From positions 873,785 through 937,784 of the forward strand of contig KB906725.1 of the NCBI GenBank assembly GCA_000381565.1: a stretch of 64,000 bases of DNA. Direction: 5' to 3'. Origin of the DNA: Oxalobacteraceae bacterium AB_14 (GTDB taxonomy: Bacteria; Pseudomonadota; Gammaproteobacteria; Burkholderiales; Burkholderiaceae_D). Below, in pieces: positions 9,335 through 18,500 of the stretch. Within the stretch, counting starts at the first letter, position 1. Every line of letters starts with the position of its first letter. A program made the translations under genes and the position numbers. The notes under the pieces were generated by a model, which did not search any database, had not been told where the DNA came from, and was given only the letters and a program-made list of their open reading frames with translations.

Positions 9335-10195
9335 TTACTGCTCGCGGTGGCGCAGGATGACGCGTTCGGAATGCTGGAAGTACGCCGCCAGTTGCTCGGC
9401 CATGTAGACCGAGCGGTGCTGGCCGCCGGTGCAGCCCACCGCCACCGTCAGGTAGCTGCGGTTGTCGGTCTTGAAGGACGGCAGCCATTTCTCGATGAAG
9501 ACGCGGATGTCGTTCATCAGGTCCAGCGCGCTCGGCTGGGCGTTGAGGAAGTCGATCACGGGCGCGTCGCGGCCGGTCAGCGGGCGCAAGGTCAGGTCGT
9601 AGTAGGGATTGGGCAGCGCCCGCACGTCGAACACGAAGTCCGCGTCCAGCGGCACGCCCAGCTTGAAGGCGAACGATTCAAAGAACAGGATCAGCGGCGC
9701 CCGCTCGATCGCCACCAGGTCCTTGACCCAGGCGCGCAGCTTGTTGGCGCTCAGCTCCGAGGTGTCGATCACATGGCCCAGCTGCTCGATCGCCGACAGC
9801 CGCTCGCGCTCTTCCGAAATGCATTCGATCAGCGTGCGGCGCGCCGCCGGGTTCTGGCCCGGCCGCAGTTCGTGCGACAGCGGATGGCTGCGTCGCGTTT
9901 CCGAGAAGCGCGCCACCAGCGAGTGCGTGTTTGCGGTCAGGAACATGACCTTGACGTCGTGGCCCAGCTCGCGCAGCCGTTCGACGGCGGCCGGCAGCGT
10001 GGCCAGCGATTCGGCGCTGCGGGCGTCGACCGCCACGGCCAGCGACTCCAGGCCGTCGGCCACCAGCGTCTCCACCAGGCTCGAGAGCAGGGCTGGCGGC
10101 AGATTGTCGACGCAATAGTGTCCCGTGTCTTCCAGGACGTTCAGGGCCACGGACTTGCCGGAGCCGGAAATACCGGTAATGAGTACGATGCGCAT
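9335..10195 (-). CDS. rapZ: RNase adapter protein RapZ
   Basis: RapZ is an RNA-binding, nucleotide-binding adaptor that in E. coli targets GlmZ to RNase E and so controls amino-sugar synthesis. The 286-aa protein begins MRIVLITGISGSGKSVALN (Walker A GISGSGKS). It ends with the conserved CTGGQHRSVYMAEQLA segment of the C-terminal RNA-binding half. The start at 10195 is chosen by family length (284 in E. coli); the frame is open upstream but has unrelated sequence. It forms the ptsN-hprK-rapZ block. Confidence 0.95.
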   Translation of the reverse strand: MRIVLITGISGSGKSVALNVLEDTGHYCVDNLPPALLSSLVETLVADGLESLAVAVDARSAESLATLPAAVERLRELGHDVKVMFLTANTHSLVARFSETRRSHPLSHELRPGQNPAARRTLIECISEERERLSAIEQLGHVIDTSELSANKLRAWVKDLVAIERAPLILFFESFAFKLGVPLDADFVFDVRALPNPYYDLTLRPLTGRDAPVIDFLNAQPSALDLMNDIRVFIEKWLPSFKTDNRSYLTVAVGCTGGQHRSVYMAEQLAAYFQHSERVILRHREQ

Positions 10196-10280
10196 AGGCC
10201 CCGATGATACCGCAGGCCGGACTGGCTTGCCCATAGTGACCATGTTTAGTTGTCGCAATGATGTGAAAAAAACCATGGGC

Positions 10281-10296
10281 TCCCGCCTGCGCGGGA
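10281..10296. repeat. Short REP-like palindrome between rapZ and hprK
   Basis: TCCCGC-CTGC-GCGGGA is a perfect 6-bp inverted repeat, set within ATGGGCTCCCGCCTGCGCGG and followed by GAACGACGG. Sequences of this form are dispersed intergenic repeats in many proteobacteria (recalled, not searched). Only one copy was noticed in the window. Confidence 0.5.
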
Positions 10297-10314
10297 ACGA
10301 CGGCGGTGAAGGGC

Positions 10315-10341
10315 TTAGTCGCCGCTCATGGCTTGACGTTG
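10315..10341 (-). repeat. Second, silently diverged copy of the hprK 3' end
   Basis: Read on the minus strand this 27-bp segment encodes QRQAMSGD plus a TAA stop, the same last eight residues as hprK (10423-10449, TGA stop). The DNA differs at four positions, all synonymous (GCC/GCG, GGC/GGA, GAC/GAT, TAA/TGA). The copies are exactly 108 bp apart, and the 81 bp between them includes the inverted repeat GGCTGCCC-ATGCA-GGGGCAGCC. It looks like a leftover 3' end from an exchange or insertion event. Confidence 0.7.
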
Positions 10342-10422
10342 GTGGAGCAGGGAATTCGTAGGGCGCAGCCCTGCGCCTGCGGAACGGGCTGCCCATGCAG
10401 GGGCAGCCTCCTTGGCAACCAC

Positions 10423-11358
10423 TCAATCTCCGCTCATCGCTTGACGTTGCCGCTCCATGAACTCTTGCAGCGTATCGATGCCGCGCAGTTGCAGGATGGT
10501 GTTGCGCACGGCGGCCTCCAGCAGCACCGCGATGTTGCGGCCGGCCGCCACCGGTATCACCACCTTGCGGATCGGCAGGCCCAGCACGTCCTCGGTCGGG
10601 AACTGGAACGGCAGGCGCTCGACTTCCTCGTCGGCCGCGCCGCGCCGCACCAGATGCACGATCAGCTTCAGCCGCATCTTGCGGCGCACCGCGGTCTCGC
10701 CGAAGATGGCCTTGATGTCCAGCAGCCCCAGCCCGCGCACTTCCAGCAGGTTTTGCAGCAGCGCCGGGCAGCGGCCTTCGATCATGTTGGGCGCGATGCG
10801 CGAGAACTCCACCGCGTCGTCGGCCACCAGGCCGTGCGAGCGCGAAATCAGTTCCAGGCCCAGCTCGCTTTTGCCGAGGCCGGAATCGCCGGTGATCAGC
10901 ACGCCCACGCCCAGCACGTCCATGAACACGCCGTGCATGATGATGCGCTGCGCCAGCTTCTTCGACAGGTAGACGCGCAGGAAGTCGATCACCTGCGCGG
11001 CCGGCAGCGGCGTCGAGAACAGCGGGATGTTTTTCTCGTCGCAGATGGCGAGGATGTCGGGCGGCGTCTCCAGCCCCTGGGCGATGATCAGCGCCGGCGG
11101 CCCGCCGGCGATCAGCTCGCCGATGACGTGGGCGCGCGTCAGCGACTTCAGGCGCTGGTAGTAGTTGATTTCCTGGTGCCCGAAGACCTGGATGCGGCCC
11201 GGGTGGATGGTATTCAGGTGGCCGACCTGGTCGGCCGCCGAGGCGACGTCGCCGGAGATCAGGCGTTCGCCGCCGGGGAAGCCGGCGAACCAGCCCAGCT
11301 GCAAACTTTCGCGATTGTCGTCGTAGAGGCGTTGTATCGTCAGCGGAGTTTGCAGCAT
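10423..11358 (-). CDS. hprK: HPr kinase/phosphorylase
   Basis: HprK phosphorylates and dephosphorylates HPr on a serine. In betaproteobacteria it works with PtsN/PtsH in a regulatory, sugar-transport-free phosphorelay. The 311-aa protein has the N-terminal DRTGG-like domain and the P-loop GDSGLGKSELGLELI (about residue 152). The HprK signature EVRGLGLLDIKAIFG lies near residue 205. It lies 66 bp downstream of ptsN and ends MERQRQAMSGD. A second copy of those last eight codons lies 108 bp beyond. Confidence 0.95.
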   Translation of the reverse strand: MLQTPLTIQRLYDDNRESLQLGWFAGFPGGERLISGDVASAADQVGHLNTIHPGRIQVFGHQEINYYQRLKSLTRAHVIGELIAGGPPALIIAQGLETPPDILAICDEKNIPLFSTPLPAAQVIDFLRVYLSKKLAQRIIMHGVFMDVLGVGVLITGDSGLGKSELGLELISRSHGLVADDAVEFSRIAPNMIEGRCPALLQNLLEVRGLGLLDIKAIFGETAVRRKMRLKLIVHLVRRGAADEEVERLPFQFPTEDVLGLPIRKVVIPVAAGRNIAVLLEAAVRNTILQLRGIDTLQEFMERQRQAMSGD

Positions 11359-11424
11359 GGGTCGTCTTTACATGAGGATGAACTGGAGTCTAGTTTAACC
11401 TATTGTATGACAACCAAGAAAATC

Positions 11425-11907
11425 TCACCCCGCGGCCTGCAGGCTCGGCATCCAGTTGATGATGCGCGAGTGCACCGATTTCGGATCCGCGTCCGTGCTC
11501 AGCGCGGTGCGGAAGGCGTCGTCGGAGAACATCTCGGCGATCTCGGAAAGGATCTCCAGATGCTGCTGGGTGACGTGGTCCGGGATCAGCAGGAAGAACA
11601 GCAGATTGACCGGCTTGCCGTCGGGCGATTCGAACGGGATCGGCTCGGCCAGGCGCACGAAGGCCGCCAGCGGCGATTTCAGGCTTTTCATGCCCTTGAT
11701 GCGGCCATGCGGGACGGCGACGCCATGCCCCAGTCCGGTCGAACCCAGGCGCTCGCGCGCGAACAGATTGTCCGACACGGTGGAGCGGGCGATGCCGCAA
11801 TTGTTCTCGAAGATCAGGCCGGCTTGCTCGAAAGCGCGCTTCTTGCTGGACACTTCCAGATCCAGCAGCACGTTTTCCAGTGAAAGTATTTTGCTCAGGT
11901 TATTCAT
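11425..11907 (-). CDS. ptsN: PTS IIA-like nitrogen-regulatory protein PtsN
   Basis: EIIA-Ntr is the terminal phosphoacceptor of the nitrogen PTS. The chosen start MNNLSKILSLENVLLDLEVSS gives 160 aa, the family length. An in-frame upstream extension (to 11979) lacks family sequence. The phospho-accepting histidine is in GHGVAVPHGRI (about residue 68), followed by VNLLFFLLIPDHVTQQHLEIL. It is first of the ptsN-hprK-rapZ block and is preceded by a recognisable promoter. Confidence 0.95.
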   Translation of the reverse strand: MNNLSKILSLENVLLDLEVSSKKRAFEQAGLIFENNCGIARSTVSDNLFARERLGSTGLGHGVAVPHGRIKGMKSLKSPLAAFVRLAEPIPFESPDGKPVNLLFFLLIPDHVTQQHLEILSEIAEMFSDDAFRTALSTDADPKSVHSRIINWMPSLQAAG

Positions 11908-11955
11908 AACGCGACATAGAATGTTGCAACGCACAAAAGGTGGCATGCGAGCAGA

Positions 11956-11985
11956 ATTATAGGCTTGTTTCTGCGCCATGTAACA
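11956..11985 (-). promoter_or_regulatory. Candidate sigma-70 promoter for ptsN
   Basis: On the minus strand GTTACA (11985-11980) and a perfect TATAAT (11961-11956) are separated by 18 bp. The predicted transcript start is about 42 nt before the ptsN ATG. The rest of the 340-bp gap between ptsN and queF shows no gene, only AT-rich sequence without a clear signal. Confidence 0.5.
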
Positions 11986-12247
11986 GGAAATCGCGCGCGC
12001 CCGTTGTAACGCTTGTGTCGGCCAGCCGGCGCGCGGGCTGGAATGAAATGCAGCAAAGAAAGGAATCGCTATTTCTGAATAGAAATCACGGAAAACGCCG
12101 GTTTTTCGCCAGGGGCTGGGGCGAATTTCCGATTATTTGCGCGTTTTCAGGCCGGTGGGGCCGTCTGTCGCGCGGTGCTCAACAACCGCGCGCCATGTGC
12201 CTATCATACGCCTGATTTTTCCTGTTTGATTGGAAAAAGCGCCAGAT

Positions 12248-13081
12248 TTATTGACGTGCGCCACGAAGATTGGGCGGTTTCTGTGCTGTGCTGAAGTTGC
12301 TGCGCCAGGGGTTGATGTCCAGCCCGCCGCGCCGCGTGTAGCGGGCGTACACCGACAATTGCTGAGGCTGGCATTGGCGCAGGATGTCGGTAAAGATGCG
12401 CTCCACGCACTGTTCGTGGAACTCGTTGTGCTCGCGGAAGCCGATCAGGTAGCGCAGCAGGCTTTCCTGGTCGATCTGCGGACCGGCATAGTGGATCTGC
12501 ACGCTGGCCCAGTCCGGCTGCCCGGTGACCAGGCAATTCGACTTGAGCAGGTGCGAGAGCAGTTTTTCCTCCACCGGTTCCTCGTCCAGCGCCGCCTTGA
12601 GCAGCTCCGGCGCCGGGTGGTAGTGGTCGACCTCGATGTCGAGGCGGTCCAGCAGCAGGCCGTCGAGCTCGCCCATCTCCACCATGCCGAATTCCTCCGG
12701 CTGGGTCAGCGAGATGTGCACGCTGGCGCCGAAGCCGTTCGACAAGTCCTGTTGCAGCAGGTTCTTCAGCGCGACCACGCTGTCGAGGCGGGTCTGGTTG
12801 TAGGAGTTCAGGTAGAGCTTGAAGGACTTCGACTCGATGATGTTGGGCGAGTCGGCCGGCACGGTGATGCGGGCGATCGCCACCTGCGGCTTGCCGCGCG
12901 CGTTGAGCCACGAGATTTCGTAGGCGTTCCAGATGTCGACGCCGAAGAAGGGCAGGGTGCCGGTCAGGCCGAGCTCGTCGCGCTTGCCCTGGCGCGCGAT
13001 CGGGAACAGCAGCTCCGGCGCGTAGTCGGTGCGGTAGGCGGAGGTTTTTCCCAGTGGGGACAAGTCGACGGTATTGGTCAT
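12248..13081 (-). CDS. queF: NADPH-dependent 7-cyano-7-deazaguanine reductase QueF
   Basis: QueF reduces preQ0 to preQ1 in queuosine biosynthesis. The protein is the long two-domain (YqfB-like) form of 277 aa. It has ESKSFKLYLNS (QueF motif, about residue 85), SNCLVTGQPDW with the catalytic cysteine (about residue 185) and the C-terminal FHEQCVERIFTDI. Start MTNTVDLSPLGKTS at 13081 fits the family length (282 in E. coli); the frame opens 48 bp upstream. It is co-directional with ilvA, 63 bp away. Confidence 0.95.
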   Translation of the reverse strand: MTNTVDLSPLGKTSAYRTDYAPELLFPIARQGKRDELGLTGTLPFFGVDIWNAYEISWLNARGKPQVAIARITVPADSPNIIESKSFKLYLNSYNQTRLDSVVALKNLLQQDLSNGFGASVHISLTQPEEFGMVEMGELDGLLLDRLDIEVDHYHPAPELLKAALDEEPVEEKLLSHLLKSNCLVTGQPDWASVQIHYAGPQIDQESLLRYLIGFREHNEFHEQCVERIFTDILRQCQPQQLSVYARYTRRGGLDINPWRSNFSTAQKPPNLRGARQ

Positions 13082-13144
13082 GGCGGTGTGTGGTGTTTCA
13101 ATGAAGGACGGCATGGTAGCGCAAACCATGCCGTCGTGCTGCGC

Positions 13145-14689
13145 TTAGCCCAGGAACAGCTTGTACACCGGGTTGGCGCTCTCATCCCAGTAACGGTAGC
13201 CCAGCGTGGTCAGGAATTGCGCGAACTGGTCCATTTCCTCCGGCGGCACCTGCAGGCCGATCAGGATGCGGCCGACGTCGCCGCCCTGGCTGCGGTAGTG
13301 GCACAGCGAGATATTCCAGTTCGGCGCCATCGAGTTCAGGAAGCGCATCAGCGCGCCCGGACGCTCGGGGAACTCGAAACGGTACAGCAACTCGTCCTTG
13401 GCCAGCGCGCTCTTGCCGCCCACCAGATGGCGGATGTGGGCCTTGGCCAGCTCGTCGTGGGTCAGGTCCAGCGTCCTGAACTCGTTCTGTTCGAAGATGC
13501 GCGCCAGCGTGCCCGATTCGCTGCGGTCGGCGATTTGCACGCCGCAGAACACATGGGCCTCGTCCTTGCCGCTGATGCGGTAGTTGAACTCGGTGACGTT
13601 GCGCGGGCCGACCAGCGCGCAGAAGCGCTTGAAGCTGCCGCGCTGTTCCGGCAGCGTGACGGCGAACACCGCCTCGCGCGCCTCGCCCAGCTCGGCGCGT
13701 TCGGCGACGAAGCGCAGGCGGTCGAAGTTCATGTTGGCGCCGCTGGCGATGGTGATCAGCGTTTCGTTCTTGATCGGGTCCTTGCTCAGCGCGGCGCGCT
13801 CGACATAGGCCTTGGCGCCGGCGATGGCCAGCGCGCCGGACGGTTCCAGGATCGAGCGGGTGTCGCTGAACACATCCTTGATGGCCGCGCTGATGGCGTC
13901 GGTGTCGACCAGGATGATGTCGTCCACGTATTGCTGCACCAGGCGGAAGGTTTCCTCGCCGGCCAGGCGCACCGCCGTGCCGTCGGCGAACAGGCCGACA
14001 TCGGACAGCGTGACGCGCTCGCCGGCCTTGACGCTGCGCGCCATGGCGTCGGAGTCGAGGCTTTGCACGCCGATGATCTTGATGTCCGGGCGGATCTGCT
14101 TGACGTAGGCGGCGATGCCGGAGATCAGGCCGCCGCCGCCGATCGGCACGAAGATCGCGTGGATGGGGCCGGAATGCTGGCGCAGGATTTCCATGCCGAT
14201 GGTGCCCTGGCCGGCGATGACGTCGGGATCGTCGAACGGGTGGACGAAGGTCAGCTTCTGTTCCTGCTCCAGCAGCAGCGCGTGGTTGTAGGCATCGGTA
14301 TAGGATTCGCCGTGCAGCACCACCTCGACATCGGCGCCGCCGCGCGCCTTGACCGCCTCCACCTTGACCTGCGGGGTGGTGGTCGGCATCACGATGACCG
14401 CGCGGCAGCCCATGCGCGCCGCCGACAGCGCCACGCCCTGGGCGTGGTTGCCGGCCGAAGCGCAGATCACGCCGCGCTTGCGCTGGGCGTCGCTGAGGTG
14501 GGCCATCTTGTTGTAGGCGCCACGAATCTTGAAGCTGAACACGCTCTGCATGTCCTCGCGCTTGAAATAAATTCGGTTCTCGAAGCGCTGCGACAACGTC
14601 GGCGCGAGTTCCAGCGGGGTTTCAGTAGCGACGTCGTAGACGCGCGCGGTCAGGATTTTCTTCAGATAGTCGATAGTCATGGTTTGCAA
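13145..14689 (-). CDS. ilvA: Threonine ammonia-lyase, biosynthetic
   Basis: This PLP enzyme deaminates threonine to 2-oxobutyrate for isoleucine synthesis. PLP lysine is in FSFKIRGAYNKM (about residue 60), and the glycine-rich phosphate loop is in the segment IFVPIGGGGLISGIAAYV. Two C-terminal ACT-like regulatory domains (about residues 330-514) indicate the feedback-inhibited biosynthetic form. The 514 aa equal the E. coli length. ATG 14680 (MTIDYLKKIL) is an alternative start. Confidence 0.95.
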   Translation of the reverse strand: MQTMTIDYLKKILTARVYDVATETPLELAPTLSQRFENRIYFKREDMQSVFSFKIRGAYNKMAHLSDAQRKRGVICASAGNHAQGVALSAARMGCRAVIVMPTTTPQVKVEAVKARGGADVEVVLHGESYTDAYNHALLLEQEQKLTFVHPFDDPDVIAGQGTIGMEILRQHSGPIHAIFVPIGGGGLISGIAAYVKQIRPDIKIIGVQSLDSDAMARSVKAGERVTLSDVGLFADGTAVRLAGEETFRLVQQYVDDIILVDTDAISAAIKDVFSDTRSILEPSGALAIAGAKAYVERAALSKDPIKNETLITIASGANMNFDRLRFVAERAELGEAREAVFAVTLPEQRGSFKRFCALVGPRNVTEFNYRISGKDEAHVFCGVQIADRSESGTLARIFEQNEFRTLDLTHDELAKAHIRHLVGGKSALAKDELLYRFEFPERPGALMRFLNSMAPNWNISLCHYRSQGGDVGRILIGLQVPPEEMDQFAQFLTTLGYRYWDESANPVYKLFLG

Positions 14690-14874
14690 ACATAGTGATT
14701 CCGGGGCTCAACCCTGCGGTTGGGTGCTTTGCTCATTCAGTGCTAACTATCCGGCGTGTGACCGGGTGAAGCAGGGGCGCGGGCCGCGCGCGGATGGGTG
14801 CGCGGCCCTACGGTTCAATCATGCGGTATGCGGCTCATTATAATGGACACCTTTCCTTCCCCTCAAAGAAACCG

Positions 14875-15366
14875 ATGATCGACTCTGCAATCACCTGGCT
14901 GCTGCACGTACTGGCGGCGCCGGAAGTGGGCCTGACGTCGGTCTTTGTCATCAGCTTGATCTCCGCCACCTTGCTGCCGCTGGGCTCGGAACCGGCGGTG
15001 TTTGCCGTCGTCAAGGCCAACCCGGCTCTGTTCTGGAGCGTCATCGCCGTCGCCACCGTCGGCAACACGCTCGGCGGCGCGGTAGATTACTGGATGGGCT
15101 ACCAGGCCAAGCGGACTTTTTCCAAGGAACGCAAAAGCCGCTGGTTCCACTGGCTGGAACGCTACGGCGCCAAGACCATGCTGCTGGCCTGGCTGCCCGG
15201 CATCGGCGATCCGCTGTGCACCCTGGGCGGCTGGCTCAGGCTGCCCTTCTGGCCCAGCATCGCCTATATGGCGATCGGAAAATTGCTGCGTTACCTGACC
15301 ATGACCGCTCTGCTGTTGTACGTGCCGGACGGGGTTTGGCATAGGATAGGCCAATTGCTCGGCTAA
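14875..15366 (+). CDS. YqaA family inner-membrane protein (DedA/VTT-like)
   Basis: This 163-aa membrane protein has hydrophobic segments near residues 3-15, 20-40, 45-70 and at the C-terminus. The conserved loop GNTLGGAVDYWMGYQAKR and the segment LLAWLPGIGDPLCTLGGWLRLPFWPS are the SNARE-associated/VTT-domain signature in its short YqaA form. The start MIDSAITWLL at 14875 is preferred; an upstream in-frame start (14794) adds non-family residues. Function is not established; DedA relatives are linked to lipid-carrier flipping. Confidence 0.8.
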   Translation: MIDSAITWLLHVLAAPEVGLTSVFVISLISATLLPLGSEPAVFAVVKANPALFWSVIAVATVGNTLGGAVDYWMGYQAKRTFSKERKSRWFHWLERYGAKTMLLAWLPGIGDPLCTLGGWLRLPFWPSIAYMAIGKLLRYLTMTALLLYVPDGVWHRIGQLLG

Positions 15367-15590
15367 TTTGGTGCCAGCTATCATATTGCCATATGCACTA
15401 GTGTATGAATTTCGTTCAGTTTTATAGCGGGTATTTATCCGTTATTGCCAACAAAAGCAGGAATTTGCAAATTTTTGGCGGGTTGTTGCAACCCGGATAG
15501 CCCCTCGGCTGGCTAGGGGTGTTACGGCGTGGTGCGCCGCAATACGCTAGAATGACCCTCCCGGGTTCAGTCTACAAGTCCAATCTCACA

Positions 15591-18500
15591 ATGAATGCCC
15601 CTGCACAAATCCAAGCTTTGCTGGCGGAAACGCCCCACGGTCCCGAGGCCACGCGCCTACGTGAAATTCCTTATAACTACACGTCGTTTTCCGATCGCGA
15701 GATCGTCATCCGGCTGCTGGGCGAGGAGTCGTGGAGCTTGCTGGATGCCTTGCGCGGCGCCCGCCAGACCGGCCGCTCGGCGCGCATGCTGTACGAGGTC
15801 CTGGGCGATATCTGGGCGGTCCGCCGCAATCCGTATTTGCAGGACGACATGCTGGACAACCCGAAACGGCGCCAGGAACTGATAGCCGCGCTGCATCACC
15901 GCCTGGCCGAGGTGGACAAGCGCCGCCTGACGGTCGACGACAGCGGCGACGAGGGCGCGCGCGAACGCAGCGCCAACGTTGCCAAGCTGTTGCGCGCGGC
16001 CGGCAAGGCGGTGGCCGACTTCGGCGAGGAATTCAAGCAGGTCTACGATCTGCGCAAGCGCACCAACAAGGTGCTGGGCCGCTACACCGACAAGCACAAC
16101 ATCTGCTTCGACGGCATGAAGCGCATCTCGCACGTGACCGACGCCACCGACTGGCGTGTCGAGTACCCGTTCGTGGTGCTGACCCCGGACACCGAGGAAG
16201 AAATGGCCGGCCTGGTCAAGGGCTGTATCGAGCTGGGGCTGACCATCATCCCGCGCGGCGGCGGCACCGGCTACACCGGCGGCGCGATTCCGCTGACGCC
16301 GATGTCGGCCGTCATCAACACCGAGAAGCTGCTCAACATGGGCGCGGTGGAAATGAAGGTGCTGCCCGGCCTGGAGCGCGAATACGCGACCATCTACACC
16401 GGCGCCGGCGTCATCACCAACAAGGTGTCGGAAGCGGCCGAGAAGGCCGGCTTCGTGTTCGCGGTCGATCCGACCTCGGCCCACGCCTCCTGCATCGGCG
16501 GCAATATCGCGATGAACGCGGGCGGCAAGAAGGCCGTGCTGTGGGGCACGGCGCTGGACAACCTGGCCTCGTGGCGCATGGTCGATCCGAACGGCGACTG
16601 GCTGGAAGTCACGCGCCTCGACCACAACCTGTCGAAGATCCACGACACGCCGCTGGCCCGCTTCAAGCTGGAGTGGACCCATCCGACCGCGCGCGGCGAG
16701 TCGAAAGGCGAGCCGTTCAAGACCGAGCTGCTGGAAATCGAAGGCCGCAAGTTCCGCAAGGAAGGCCTGGGCAAGGACGTCACCGACAAGTTCCTGTCCG
16801 GCCTGCCGGGCATCCAGAAAGAGGGTTGCGACGGCCTGATCACGTCGGGCCGCTGGATCCTGCACAAGATGCCGAAGTTCGCCCGCACCGTCTGCCTGGA
16901 GTTCTTCGGCCAGGCGCGCGACGCGATTCCATCGATCGTCGAGATCAAGGATTACCTGGACGGCCTGCCGGCCAAGGGCGAGCAGTTCAGCACCCTGCGC
17001 CTGGCCGGCCTGGAACACCTGGACGAGCGCTACCTGCGCGCGGTCGGCTACGCCACCAAGTCCAAGCGCGGCGTGCTGCCGAAGATGGCGCTGTTCGGCG
17101 ACATCGTCGGCGACGATGAAAACGCGGTCGCCATGGCCGCCTCGGAAGTGGTGCGCATCGCCAACACCCGCGTGGGCGAGGGCTTTGTCGCCGTCAGCCC
17201 GGAAGCGCGCAAGAAATTCTGGCTGGACCGCGCCCGCACCGCCGCCATCGCCAAGCACACCAACGCCTTCAAGATCAACGAAGACGTGGTGATCCCGCTC
17301 AACCGCATGGGCGAGTACACCGACGGCATCGAGCGCATCAACATCGAACTGTCGATCAAGAACAAGCTGCAACTGGCCGATGAACTGCAGCAGTTCTTCG
17401 CCGCCGGCAATCTGCCGATCGGCAAGAGCGACGACGCCGACGACGCCGTCGGCGACGCGGAAATGCTGGGCGACCGCGCGCAGCAGGCGCAAGCGCTGCT
17501 GACCCAGGTGGCGGCGCGCTGGACCTTCCTGCTGGCCGAGCTCGACAAGCCGCTGAGCGCCGCCACCGCGCAACTGGCCGAACTGGGCCTGGAGCGATTG
17601 CTGCCGGTGTTCGAGGAACGCCTGAAGACACAGCCGGACGCGACCTTGTTCGACGTGGTGCAGGACCGCACCATCCGCGTCACGTGGAAACAGGAAATCC
17701 GCGCCCAGTTGCGCCAGATCTTCAACGGCGCGGCCTACAAGCTGATCCTCGACGAGGCGAGCGCGATCCACAAGCGGGTGCTGCGCGGCCGCGTGTTCGT
17801 GGCGCTGCACATGCACGCCGGCGACGGCAATGTGCACACCAACCTGCCGGTCAACTCGGACCACTACGAGATGCTGCAACTGGCGCACCAGGCCGTCGCC
17901 CGCATCATGACACTGGCCCGTTCGCTCAACGGCGTGATCTCGGGCGAGCACGGCATCGGCATCACCAAGCTGGAATTCCTGACCGAAGAGGAAATCGGCC
18001 CGTTCCGCGACTACAAGCTGCGGGTGGATCCGGAAGGCCGCTTCAACAAGGGCAAGCTGCTGAACCTGCCCGGCATGGACGCCGATTTGTCTAATGCTTA
18101 CACGCCTTCCTTCGGCCTGATGGGCCACGAATCGCTGATCATGCAGCAAAGCGATATCGGCGAGATCGCCAACAGCGTCAAGGACTGCCTGCGTTGCGGC
18201 AAGTGCAAGCCTGTCTGCTCTACGCATGTGCCGCGCGCCAACCTGCTGTACTCGCCGCGTGACAAGATCCTCGCGACCTCGTCGCTGATCGAAGCCTTCC
18301 TGTACGAAGAGCAGACCCGCCGCGGCATCTCGATCAAGCACTGGGAAGAATTCGAGGACGTGGCCGACCACTGCACGATCTGCCACAAGTGCGTGACGCC
18401 ATGTCCGGTCAATATCGACTTCGGCGACGTGTCGATGAACATGCGCAACCTGCTGCGCAAGATGGACAAGAAGAGCTTCAATCCCGGCAAGTCGGCGGCG

